From Ravibacter sp964559125 (lineage in GTDB: Bacteria; Bacteroidota; Bacteroidia; Cytophagales; Spirosomataceae): a stretch of 64,000 bases of DNA. The first letter of the stretch is position 1, and each line of letters begins with the position of its first letter. Of the stretch, positions 7,971-16,058 are shown piece by piece. A program made the position numbers and the translations under genes. Below the pieces are notes generated by a model. It saw only the letters and a program-made list of their open reading frames with translations, did no database searches and was not told where the DNA came from. The stretch covers positions 192,172 to 256,171 of the forward strand of contig CAZLGW010000003.1 of assembly GCA_964559125.1 (NCBI GenBank). Direction: 5' to 3'.

Positions 7971-8858
7971 TCAGACTTTCAGCGACCACCCTTTCCTATC
8001 AAACATAGGCTTGCACAGTTTTCGGTAATTTTCTCCGAAAATCTTCATTCTATCCTTATGCGAAAGATCGGCATCCAGTACCTTGGAAAATTCGGTTGAA
8101 AAAGACCTGCTCGGTCCGTGACCGCCCCATACGATACGATCGATGCCCAGTTCCTTTACTGCCAGGTCGACAGAGCCCGAATGAGGGTCGGCACCGCTGA
8201 ATTCAAACATTACGTTTTCCTGGCCTCTTACGGTACGTATCGCCAGTTCCCAGTCGCCTCCGGCATGCCCGCAGATCAGCTGCATGTCGGGGAATCGTTT
8301 GGCAAGCGCTACGACATCCCACGGAGCCGATTCCCCTGCCAGGTTTCCTCCTCCCGGCCATCGGGGATCGCCGCCGACCTTAATCCAGGTGTGAATGTAG
8401 ACGACTGCGTTGAGCTTGCGGGCATGACTGATGATCGCGTCGTTCTGAGGTTCGCTGCAGACAACACCAAGCTTGTTGCCGCCCACGTACTTGATGCCTA
8501 TGCAGGGACCGTTGGCAATCCACTGATCCATTTTTTTGATGCTTTCTTCAGGGAAGCCCGGGTCGATGGGTATAATACCCAGCACCTTCTCCTGGTATTT
8601 TTTCAGTATTTCGAGCTGGGCCGGATCGTGGGCCATTGGTGTCAGAGGCTGGGCGAGAGTGCCGCCTATGTCGACAGAAACAATTCGCTCCAATCCCATC
8701 CGTTCCACGTAGTGCAGCATAGCGTCATGCTGCTTGATGGGAGTTGGAGTGGCGTAAAAGCCGTGGTAGTGACCGTCCCAGATACGGAAGCTTTTCAGCT
8801 CGTCTTTTGTGGGTAATCCGTATAAAGCCGGGTTCAATATAAAATCTGTGTTTCGCAT
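7971..8858 (-). CDS. Amidohydrolase-2 family protein (ligand-bearing member of pair 3)
   Basis: A 295-residue TIM-barrel metal-dependent hydrolase of the amidohydrolase-2 (PF04909-type) family, which includes decarboxylases, lactonases and amide hydrolases. The beta-1 motif HxH is present (DGHYHG), as are the His of beta-5 (VVYIHTW) and beta-6 (ICGHAGG), but the final Asp is replaced in VWGGHGPS (normally GSDxP). No signal peptide is visible. It follows by 20 bases a Tat-signal paralogue whose metal ligands are degenerate, making a likely two-subunit unit. Substrate unknown. Confidence 0.85.
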   Translation of the reverse strand: MRNTDFILNPALYGLPTKDELKSFRIWDGHYHGFYATPTPIKQHDAMLHYVERMGLERIVSVDIGGTLAQPLTPMAHDPAQLEILKKYQEKVLGIIPIDPGFPEESIKKMDQWIANGPCIGIKYVGGNKLGVVCSEPQNDAIISHARKLNAVVYIHTWIKVGGDPRWPGGGNLAGESAPWDVVALAKRFPDMQLICGHAGGDWELAIRTVRGQENVMFEFSGADPHSGSVDLAVKELGIDRIVWGGHGPSRSFSTEFSKVLDADLSHKDRMKIFGENYRKLCKPMFDRKGWSLKV

Positions 8859-8878
8859 ATTCGGTATCAGGTAATGGC

Positions 8879-9877
8879 TCAGGTAGTGAAAAGTTTTCCG
8901 GCGTTTGATTCCATAATGGCTTTCGTCTGCTCTAGTGTCAGATCAGATTCGAACAGTTTCAGCAGGCTCGCTTCCACGGGGAAAAAAGGAGCATGGGATC
9001 CGAAAGCAAGTCTCTCGGCAGGCACGGGTTTGGAATTGCGTCCCCAGGGTATCTCGCTCAAAGTCCTTTCCATACCACCGAAACTGAATACCCTGGTTTT
9101 CTGGTTTTTATTGCCATCCAGCAAGGCGTCTATACCTCCGGCGCTTTCTATCCTTGCCGTATCGAACAGCACTTTCGTATTGTCGACAAAGTCATCCATG
9201 AGCTTGGCGCTGATCCTTTCATTCCAGTACAACAACTGCACTTTTGCACCCGGATTTTGCTTCAGCAGCGGTATCAGCGGAGCATAGCTGAAACTCCTCG
9301 TCATGACAATGGGATGACGGTTTCGGGAATCTTCCATCTCGCCGACTATCTGGAGGATAAGCCCCCGTTTGGCGGTTTCGTTCAACAGCTTCGGGAAATC
9401 TTCATGCGTAAGATCGAATGTCTGATAGGAGGGAAAAATCCTGATCCCTTTCATCTTATACACTTCATGGCATCTTCTGAGATCTTCCTGCCAGTCGTGC
9501 CAGGCGATGTTGACCGTGCCGAAAGGCTGGAAGAAATCCCCCCCGTATGATTTGCAGTCGCGTACGAGGGCTGCGTTGACGGCATCCAGGTTCTTATGAA
9601 ACAGGCTTTCGAAACTGCCCGCCCAGGCCTGCCTGACGCGGTGCTTTCGGAGCTTGTCGCCAAGCGCCTTAGCGCCCTCATATTTAAGATGCCTGAAAGG
9701 CCACTGGCCCAGGCTCACATTGGTGTCGATAATATGGGGTGCGTCGGCGTCAGGGCTCCCGGTGTCCGGACTCCCGGCGTTGGATACGGCAGAAGCCGCG
9801 CTGAGCCCCGGTACTCCCGCCAGCACGCCGGCTCCGAGCGTAACGCCACAAAATGTTCTTCGGTTTATCTTTCCCAT
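8879..9877 (-). CDS. Tat-exported amidohydrolase-2 family protein, degenerate site (pair 3)
   Basis: A 332-residue protein with a Tat signal (KINRRTFCGVTLGAGVLAGVPGLSAASA) and an amidohydrolase-2 barrel. Metal ligands are mostly missing: the beta-1 motif reads DTNVSLGQWPF instead of HxH, the beta-5 and beta-6 His are absent (ILQIVGEME, QLLYWNE) and the last motif is AFGSHAPF with His for Asp. It is clearly related to the protein at 9922-10731 (shared DxN..G.WP, MxDSR, AFGSH). Probably non-catalytic or with changed chemistry, and partnered with the protein at 7971-8858. Tat export would carry it to the periplasm in folded form. Confidence 0.83.
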   Translation of the reverse strand: MGKINRRTFCGVTLGAGVLAGVPGLSAASAVSNAGSPDTGSPDADAPHIIDTNVSLGQWPFRHLKYEGAKALGDKLRKHRVRQAWAGSFESLFHKNLDAVNAALVRDCKSYGGDFFQPFGTVNIAWHDWQEDLRRCHEVYKMKGIRIFPSYQTFDLTHEDFPKLLNETAKRGLILQIVGEMEDSRNRHPIVMTRSFSYAPLIPLLKQNPGAKVQLLYWNERISAKLMDDFVDNTKVLFDTARIESAGGIDALLDGNKNQKTRVFSFGGMERTLSEIPWGRNSKPVPAERLAFGSHAPFFPVEASLLKLFESDLTLEQTKAIMESNAGKLFTT

Positions 9878-9921
9878 TTTAGGAATATAATTAGTATTGA
9901 CTGATTAACTTCGGTTTTGGT

Positions 9922-10731
9922 TTACCCGGGCTGCTTCAGGAACCGGAGCGCATTTCCGGAACGCATCAGCTCTTTCTCACGTTCACCCGTCTCATCCGGG
10001 CGGAGCGATTCGATCCGCAGCATACCTGTGACGTAGTCCAGGATAGGGGAGTGCGAGCCGAAGGCAAACTTTTCGGCAGGGTACTGCCTGAGTATATCCG
10101 GCATAAATCCGAACGAACGGCCGGATGTGTCGAACAGGATATTCGCTTTTTTTAAAAGCGGGGCGTCTGCCTGGTCGACTGCCAGCCCGTTGGCAATGTT
10201 TAAGACGAAATAGGGCACATCGGGAACAGCCCTGATGAGTGGCATGAAATTCCGGAGCGTCCATTCGCCGATCCTGGTATATGCCACATGATCGATATCC
10301 AGCCAAGACCGTTGACGGGAGTCGACCATCCGGATCGTAAGTCCTACGACCAGTCCCAGATCCCGGCATTTTTTGACGAGCGCGATACATTCGGCGTCCC
10401 CGGGCAAATAATCATGATACTGGGGATATATCCTGACCCCCCTGAACCCGTATGCAACGCACTTTTCAAGGTCCTGCTGCCAACCCGGATAAGCCGGGTT
10501 AATGACGGCAAAAGGAATAATACGGTTTTTATAGCCGGCGTTCGATTTCAACTCCTGGTAAAGCGCTTCATTGGCAGCCTGCGTATTTTTATAGTGTACA
10601 CCGCTAAGGTTGGCCACTACTGCTTTGTCGATCCCAAACCTGTCCATACGGCTGATCAGACCCGCCAGGTTACTGTTGCGGAGCTGCTTGTAAGGCCAGT
10701 TGCCGGTATAGGCATTTATATCAATCCACAT
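9922..10731 (-). CDS. Amidohydrolase-2 family protein, degenerate site (pair 2)
   Basis: A 269-residue barrel without any signal peptide. It begins MWIDINAYTGNWPY, so the beta-1 HxH is replaced by DxN; the other His positions are also lost (VVGLTIRMVDSR, YFVLNIANG) and the end motif is AFGSHSPI. It shares these changes with the Tat protein at 8879-9877, which marks a common subfamily. Its start overlaps the end of the upstream gene by 11 bases, implying tight translational coupling with that Tat-signal paralogue. Either it is cytoplasmic or it leaves the cell bound to its partner. Confidence 0.82.
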   Translation of the reverse strand: MWIDINAYTGNWPYKQLRNSNLAGLISRMDRFGIDKAVVANLSGVHYKNTQAANEALYQELKSNAGYKNRIIPFAVINPAYPGWQQDLEKCVAYGFRGVRIYPQYHDYLPGDAECIALVKKCRDLGLVVGLTIRMVDSRQRSWLDIDHVAYTRIGEWTLRNFMPLIRAVPDVPYFVLNIANGLAVDQADAPLLKKANILFDTSGRSFGFMPDILRQYPAEKFAFGSHSPILDYVTGMLRIESLRPDETGEREKELMRSGNALRFLKQPG

Positions 10732-11644
10732 GAAATCCTCCTTTTTTCAGCACACGCTGGTAGTTTTTGAAAAACAGCTTTTCCTTTTGCCCGTCGGTCA
10801 GTTCCGAGGCAAAGATCTTGCCGATACTCTGGTAAAGGCTGTTATCGGAACCGAAGAAAAGCCTGTCTTCCCCCAGGTGCTTCAGGGCAAAATCGACCAT
10901 ATATTCTTCGTTGTTGCTCCCGCCGGTATCGACGTAAATATTGGGATACGGTTCGAATGTCTTGCACATACACTCCCAGTCGCTGCCGCCTCCCAGGTGA
11001 GCAAACTGGAACATCGCTTCGGGGTATTTCCGTGCTACATCCGCGAAGTCGTCGGGAGTGGAAATGGTTTTCACTTTCCCGGCATCATATTTCATTTTAT
11101 ATCCGCCTACCCCCATCTGGCATTCCCCGTGCATAAATATCAGGATATTCTTCGAAGCCAGCTTTTCAATCACCGGTTCATATAAAGGATCATTGATCTT
11201 GACCTGCTGGTACAGGCGTGTTCCCGTCATTCCGGCATCGAGGCAACGGTCTATTTCGTCGAGCGACTCTTTTTTAAACCTGGGATTGAGCGTAAACTGA
11301 CCAATAAACCGGTCGGGGTGCTGTTTTACAGCAGCCATTACCTTGTTGTTCAGCTCTTTAAACTCTGCCGGCGTCAGCTCGATCTGCGTCATGGGATTGG
11401 CCGCAAACATTTTGGATACGCCGTACCGGTCGGCATAATCGAGATGTTGGGCGATGCTTTCCTTCGTAAAAACCGAGGTGGTGTAAGCGTCCAGCTTCTT
11501 GAATCGCAGTACCTCTTTCATGAGGTCGAAACGGCCTTTTTTTTCTATTTCCCTTCCTGCCAGACCGGAGCTGATCAAAAGGGAAGAGGAAATGAGGCCG
11601 GTGGTAAATTTTCGCCTCGTCAGGCGGGGGCTATGGTTGGTCAT
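10721..11644 (-). CDS. Tat-exported amidohydrolase-2 family protein (ligand-bearing member of pair 2)
   Basis: A 307-residue protein with a Tat-type leader (RLTRRKFTTGLISSSLLISSGLAG). The barrel keeps the beta-5 His (ILIFMHGE), the beta-6 His (FAHLGGG) and the final Asp (FFGSDNS), but the HxH of beta-1 is replaced (KKLDAYTTSV). It overlaps by 11 bases the next gene, which encodes an unsignalled, more degenerate paralogue. Within the locus it is preceded by the nitrilase-family gene (20-base gap). Substrate unknown; hydrolysis or decarboxylation are the family options. Confidence 0.84.
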   Translation of the reverse strand: MTNHSPRLTRRKFTTGLISSSLLISSGLAGREIEKKGRFDLMKEVLRFKKLDAYTTSVFTKESIAQHLDYADRYGVSKMFAANPMTQIELTPAEFKELNNKVMAAVKQHPDRFIGQFTLNPRFKKESLDEIDRCLDAGMTGTRLYQQVKINDPLYEPVIEKLASKNILIFMHGECQMGVGGYKMKYDAGKVKTISTPDDFADVARKYPEAMFQFAHLGGGSDWECMCKTFEPYPNIYVDTGGSNNEEYMVDFALKHLGEDRLFFGSDNSLYQSIGKIFASELTDGQKEKLFFKNYQRVLKKGGFHVD

Positions 11645-11664
11645 GGTTGACTTTCATTTCTCTT

Positions 11665-12678
11665 CTACTGGTTTTTGAATTGTGCTGCCCTGACAGCCCT
11701 GGAACGGTTATAATAATCGTGCATATTTTCAATTTCAAACTCTTTCAGGATCTGATCGACCTTCAGGTGATCGTCCGTGCAGCTGACCAGTACGGGCCCG
11801 AGGTTGCCGGGATCTTTGATGGAGATCCGGTTACCGTATTTGTTTTTAAGGGCTTTCAGCTTCCCGTCGTTATATCCCAGGTGGACCAGACGGGAGTTGA
11901 GATTGACCGTGGTAGTCGCATAATTGTTGTAGTTCGAGCTGCTGGCAATGATCTCCCCGAGCGGGTCCCTTACCTGTGAGAACGTGCCCCTCCCGCTGAT
12001 GGCCCCTACAAAGTAAGAACGGCAGGCATAAGCCCAGTTGCTTTGCATGTGGCCGCCGTGATACATGGAAGGGAAGAGCATGATATCGGGCTTCTGTTCA
12101 GCAAACCGGTTGCGCAGCTCTTCGAAATTAAGGTCAAAGCAGATAGCCATGCCTACCCTGCCGAAATCGCACTCGAAAACCGGGGCTTCCGTTCCGGAAA
12201 CGATCCCGCTTTCGATCTCGCCTATGGTCGGGAAGTTTTTATGGTATACACCTGCCACCCCGCCTTTCCTGTCGATAAGGACAGCGGAATTGCGCAGGGC
12301 TCCGTTTTGGTCATACAGCAGCGTTCCGAAAGCGATATAGCAGTTGTTCTGTTTTGCTTTTTCAGCAATGAAGTCACTTATCCTGTTCCCCCTGACCTTG
12401 ATGAATTCTTCCTGCACCCGGGTATTGTATCCGGCGGGCATGTCAAAGAATTCGGGCAGGAGGATAAGATCGGGGCGGTCGGGTAGTACCTGCCCTATCT
12501 GTCCGTCCCAGAAGCGGATAATTTCTTTGACAACATGATCCATATCTTTCCTTTCGCCGTAGCCTGGGATAACGGCGCCTATGGTTGAAACGACGATTTT
12601 CCCTGAGGCTGCTACCTGAAAGCCTGCAAGCAGAAGCAGCAGAAGCAGCCTGATCCTGAGTGATAAGAATTTTGGCAT
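11665..12678 (-). CDS. Exported carbon-nitrogen hydrolase (nitrilase superfamily)
   Basis: A 337-residue nitrilase-superfamily amidase. The catalytic triad is complete: Glu76 (LLPEFFD), Lys147 (YHKNFP) and Cys180 (MAICFDLNF). Members hydrolyse amides, carbamoyl-amines or nitriles. I chose the ATG at 12678 because it gives a strong signal peptide (RIRLLLLLLLAGFQVAASG) and avoids overlap with the preceding gene; an in-frame Met at 12774 would add 32 implausible residues. An exported nitrilase is unusual, since most are cytosolic, and indicates that a C-N bond is cut outside the inner membrane in this pathway. Confidence 0.88.
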   Translation of the reverse strand: MPKFLSLRIRLLLLLLLAGFQVAASGKIVVSTIGAVIPGYGERKDMDHVVKEIIRFWDGQIGQVLPDRPDLILLPEFFDMPAGYNTRVQEEFIKVRGNRISDFIAEKAKQNNCYIAFGTLLYDQNGALRNSAVLIDRKGGVAGVYHKNFPTIGEIESGIVSGTEAPVFECDFGRVGMAICFDLNFEELRNRFAEQKPDIMLFPSMYHGGHMQSNWAYACRSYFVGAISGRGTFSQVRDPLGEIIASSSNYNNYATTTVNLNSRLVHLGYNDGKLKALKNKYGNRISIKDPGNLGPVLVSCTDDHLKVDQILKEFEIENMHDYYNRSRAVRAAQFKNQ

Positions 12679-12719
12679 GAGGGAATAGGTTTTAGTTGAA
12701 AAATATCCGGGAAAGCGCC

Positions 12720-14462
12720 TCACCGTTTCTTTAAAAACGAGGGTACGGACTTTTCCGGCAAACGTTGTATACAAGGTTTAATGATCTCAGCAGCGTTGTA
12801 GGCCAGGATTTTCTTCTTGGCAGCCTCGGGCAGATCGGAAAATACCACCCAGCCGAGCTGCTGCCGTGGGTCGCGCATGGGCAGATCCGACCCGTACACG
12901 ATCCTTTCGGGGCCTGCTTCTTTAGCCATGTATTCTATAATACCGCCGGTAACGGCAGTAAAAGTAATTTCGGCAAAAACATTAGGGTATTTTTTCATCA
13001 TCTCAACGGCCAGGTCGGCTACCCTGTAGCTGCTCCCGGTATGAGCGACCACCCACCTGACATCCGGGTACCTGCGCGCAAGGCTGTCGACTTCCTGCAG
13101 GTCGCTGCGGGAATGGTGGATCAGCGCATAAAAACGGTTGCGGTTGCCGTATTCCCACCAGGTATCGTACCGCTTGTCGTGATATTCTATCCCGAAAAAC
13201 GGGTAGGGCTTCATCCCGATAAACCTGGGATCGGCATACACTGCCTGTACCTGCTGTTCTATTTCAGATTGTGAATAATGGGAAGGGTCGAAAGTGGCCA
13301 ACCCCCAGAAACCGCCCGGCGAAAGATCGAGCGCATCCCGGGTGGTTTTGTTACCGGCTTCCGAGACGTAGCTCTGGATACCGTTCCAGCTCATGATGCC
13401 GCCTCCCTGGTAGCCGATATGGCTAATGGCTTCAAAAACTCCTTTGGGGTCGCCGTTCTGCATCCGGTAGTGCCTTCCCACGCCAAAAACGCCCGTATCC
13501 AGCATATGCATATGCATATCGACGATTGGAGTAGGGGGGGGCGATCCCCTCCTGACGGCGGCCATGAGGGCATCTTCGGAGCGGTTTTCCTTTTTGGGCG
13601 GGAGCTTCTCCAGCCTGAGCAGGCGTTTCAGGTTTCCGCCGGCGATTTTCTCCCGGTTCTCACGCTTAATCCTGGCCAGGTCCACGTAGGTTCTGTGGGC
13701 GCCCTGCGACATGGCCGGGGCGCCGGACCCGAAAAGCAGCTGGCCTTCCAGGCCTTTTCCCGTAAAATACTCCAGCCCTTCGTTGATCTGGAACGTGTCG
13801 AAGCAGATGTGCAGGTTTTTGTGCCTTTCCAGCAGCGGGATGATAAACCTCTGCTCGCCGTAGGTGATGCGGTTCAGGAGCAGAGGCACTTCCGGGTACT
13901 TCTCAAGGAAAACGTCGACATCCGACCAGGTGCCCAGCTCGCTGGCCTGGGTGATCACCAGCATCCGGTTGGAAGCGATCCAGCCGAAGAGCTCTTTTGA
14001 AGCATAAGATTTCCAGTCCCACGAGTTGGAAACCGGCATAATGCTGAATGCCCTCACATTATTTTCCTTTACCAGCCCGGTGAGCTCGCCGGGAGGGGGG
14101 TATTCCCCGCCGGTGTGGGGCATGACATTCCAGATCGCAAACAGGTTCGGGTACGGAGCCAGCATGCGGCTCAGTTCCAGGTTGGAATGGTGCAGGTCAT
14201 AGGTGGTGGAAAGCGTATAGGCTACAAGCGCTGCCGATACCGAGCAATAGTCCATCTCCTTCAGGAGCTCTTCGAGTTTCCAGCGGTTGGCGGGATGAAT
14301 GACTTTATCGGGCCCTATCCTGGTATAGCAATCGAAGAAATAGAGCGTTTCTTCTGAAGGCTCTCTATCGGGGAAAAGGCTGCCGGAACCTGGATATCCC
14401 GCAGCCAATATACCCAGAGAACCCGCCTTAAGAAAACCGCGACGGGAAAAGTGGATGCTCAT
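12720..14462 (-). CDS. Tat-exported tandem amidohydrolase-2 fusion (pair 1 in one chain)
   Basis: A 580-residue protein, twice the usual family length. A Tat leader (SIHFSRRGFLKAGSLGILAAG) is followed by two barrels. The first (about 38-290) is degenerate: DCYTRIG at beta-1, no metal His, FGSGAP at the end. The second (about 310-565) has the full set: HMH at 317-319, HH at 449-450, His474 (VVAHTG) and Asp526 (YGSDLP). A proline-rich linker (SPPPTPIV) joins them. This fusion is the key to reading the neighbouring single-domain genes as pairs of an inactive and an active-type subunit. It is followed 41 bases later by the nitrilase-family gene. Confidence 0.87.
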   Translation of the reverse strand: MSIHFSRRGFLKAGSLGILAAGYPGSGSLFPDREPSEETLYFFDCYTRIGPDKVIHPANRWKLEELLKEMDYCSVSAALVAYTLSTTYDLHHSNLELSRMLAPYPNLFAIWNVMPHTGGEYPPPGELTGLVKENNVRAFSIMPVSNSWDWKSYASKELFGWIASNRMLVITQASELGTWSDVDVFLEKYPEVPLLLNRITYGEQRFIIPLLERHKNLHICFDTFQINEGLEYFTGKGLEGQLLFGSGAPAMSQGAHRTYVDLARIKRENREKIAGGNLKRLLRLEKLPPKKENRSEDALMAAVRRGSPPPTPIVDMHMHMLDTGVFGVGRHYRMQNGDPKGVFEAISHIGYQGGGIMSWNGIQSYVSEAGNKTTRDALDLSPGGFWGLATFDPSHYSQSEIEQQVQAVYADPRFIGMKPYPFFGIEYHDKRYDTWWEYGNRNRFYALIHHSRSDLQEVDSLARRYPDVRWVVAHTGSSYRVADLAVEMMKKYPNVFAEITFTAVTGGIIEYMAKEAGPERIVYGSDLPMRDPRQQLGWVVFSDLPEAAKKKILAYNAAEIIKPCIQRLPEKSVPSFLKKR

Positions 14463-14476
14463 ACAGCCTTAAAAAC

Positions 14477-15832
14477 TTATATTTTACTCAGCTGGTTCCT
14501 GTTTTCATAAACCTTGAAAATGGCGTCCACTATTTTGTCGAGCTCACTCCTTTCAGCCAGCAGCGTGCCCGACCCCCACATGGATACCATCGTCTGGTCT
14601 GTGATCAGGTCGCAGTTTTTGAGGTTCAGGCTTTCCTTGTACTCTTTGAGCCTTTGCTGGGAGAAGAAAGTTTTGTATTCCTTTTTGGCCAGGATGGTAT
14701 CTACCCAGGGCTCACGGTGGAGGCCGTTTTTGATGTAGGAGCCGAATGGCACCCCTTCGGCCTGTATGGCTTTGAGGAACTTGCTCCTGTCAGCGCCGTC
14801 GAAAAACTCTTTATGATAGGAAAGCGCGTAATGATAGTAGGACCCGCTTTCGGTACCCGGATAATGTTTCTGGGGCCTGAGGCCGGGAAAGTCCTTAAGC
14901 CTGGAGGTGAGGTAATTTGCGTTTGCATTCCTGACCTCGAACCTTTCCTTCGCCCCTTCGAGCTGTCCGAGCAGCACGGCCCCTTCAAATTCATTCATAC
15001 GGTATTTGGGCCCGATACGTTCGTTTTTCCCCTGCTTATTGGCGCCCCGGTTCTGAACGGTAAAACATTCGTTCAGCAGCTTTTCATCGTTCCCTACCAC
15101 AGCGCCTCCCTCTCCGCAGGCAATGGCCTTGCTGGCCTGGAAGCTGAAACATCCCAGGTCGCCGATCAGGCCTATGGCTTTGCCCTGGTACCTGGCAAAC
15201 GGGGCCTGGCAGGAGTCTTCGATCACTTTCAGGTTATGCTTTTTAGCGATCGCCATGATCCTTTCCATATTGGCCGGCACACCCATAATATGCACAGGCA
15301 TAATCGCCTTTGTATTGGCGTTGATATGTTTCTCGACTTCATCGGGGTCCAGCTGGTATGAATCAGGGTCCAGGTCTACCAGTACGGGCAGGGCCCGGCT
15401 TGTCAGGATGGCTGAAATGGTACCGAAATCCGTATAAGGGGATGTGATCACCTCATCCCCGGGCCCGATATTCAAGGCTTCCACACAGGTGCTGAGGGCC
15501 TGGGTGCCTGAGCCTGTACCGACGCAGTATTGTGAGCCGATTACCTTGGCGAAATGCTGCTCGAAGGTAGGCACGGTGCCGCTTGCCGACTGTATACGGC
15601 TCCAGATCCCGCTTTTAGTGGTTTTCATGACCGACTCTATCACCTTGTCATCGATGTAGGGCCATGAGGGCCCGATACGTCCCTGTCTGACCGCTTTTCC
15701 ACCCAGCACGGCAAGGTTTTCTTTTGAGGAAGAAGATATAGCAGAAGCCGAGCCGATTCCGGCGGCCGCGGTAACAGTACTGATCGCTGCGGTTTTGATG
15801 AATTTTCTTCGGCTGAATTCCTGATTTTTCAT
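14477..15832 (-). CDS. Tat-exported DegT/DnrJ/EryC1-family PLP enzyme
   Basis: A 451-residue PLP-dependent enzyme of the sugar aminotransferase-type DegT family. The PLP lysine is visible in SFQASKAIACGEGG (Lys235) and the pyridine-binding Asp in VIEDSCQAP. Unusually, the chain starts with a Tat leader (MKNQEFSRRKFIKTAAISTVTAAAG...), so a folded enzyme with bound PLP is probably exported. ATG 15832 is preferred over 15853 because the twin arginines then lie near the N terminus. It is the first enzyme gene after susCD and 14 bases upstream of the amidohydrolase fusion. It could remove or add an amino group on a periplasmic substrate; donor and acceptor are unknown. Confidence 0.87.
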   Translation of the reverse strand: MKNQEFSRRKFIKTAAISTVTAAAGIGSASAISSSSKENLAVLGGKAVRQGRIGPSWPYIDDKVIESVMKTTKSGIWSRIQSASGTVPTFEQHFAKVIGSQYCVGTGSGTQALSTCVEALNIGPGDEVITSPYTDFGTISAILTSRALPVLVDLDPDSYQLDPDEVEKHINANTKAIMPVHIMGVPANMERIMAIAKKHNLKVIEDSCQAPFARYQGKAIGLIGDLGCFSFQASKAIACGEGGAVVGNDEKLLNECFTVQNRGANKQGKNERIGPKYRMNEFEGAVLLGQLEGAKERFEVRNANANYLTSRLKDFPGLRPQKHYPGTESGSYYHYALSYHKEFFDGADRSKFLKAIQAEGVPFGSYIKNGLHREPWVDTILAKKEYKTFFSQQRLKEYKESLNLKNCDLITDQTMVSMWGSGTLLAERSELDKIVDAIFKVYENRNQLSKI

Positions 15833-15938
15833 GATAGATTCAATAAAAGACAAAAGGTTACTATTAATAATTTGTGATTATCAAATTGTTTACTTCAAGC
15901 CTGCTATTCAAAAAGACGGAAGGAGCCTAAGTCATACT

Positions 15939-15984
15939 CAGTCTTACGGCTTTCTCTATCTATCAAGAGAAAGCCGTAAGACTG
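15939..15984. repeat. Perfect 19-bp hairpin between susD and the PLP-enzyme gene
   Basis: Arms 15939-15957 and 15966-15984 are perfect reverse complements around an 8-base loop. There is no U-tract on the minus strand, so it is not a normal intrinsic terminator. Lying in the 226-base gap after susCD, it could stabilise the susCD 3' end or attenuate read-through into the enzyme genes. Confidence 0.7.
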
Positions 15985-16058
15985 GAATTCTTCTTTATCT
16001 CATATTCGGGAGATGTTTTGGGCGATAATCTATAAAATATGCCCCGATAGCAGGTTGA

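Noticed and set aside
12679..12774. N-terminal extension of the nitrilase-family protein
   Set aside because: It would overlap the preceding gene and place 32 polar residues ahead of a perfect signal peptide.
12720..14462. Amidohydrolase fusion as a sequencing or assembly artefact
   Set aside because: The frame is continuous through a plausible proline-rich linker and the two barrels differ strongly, so no collapsed duplicate or frameshift is needed.
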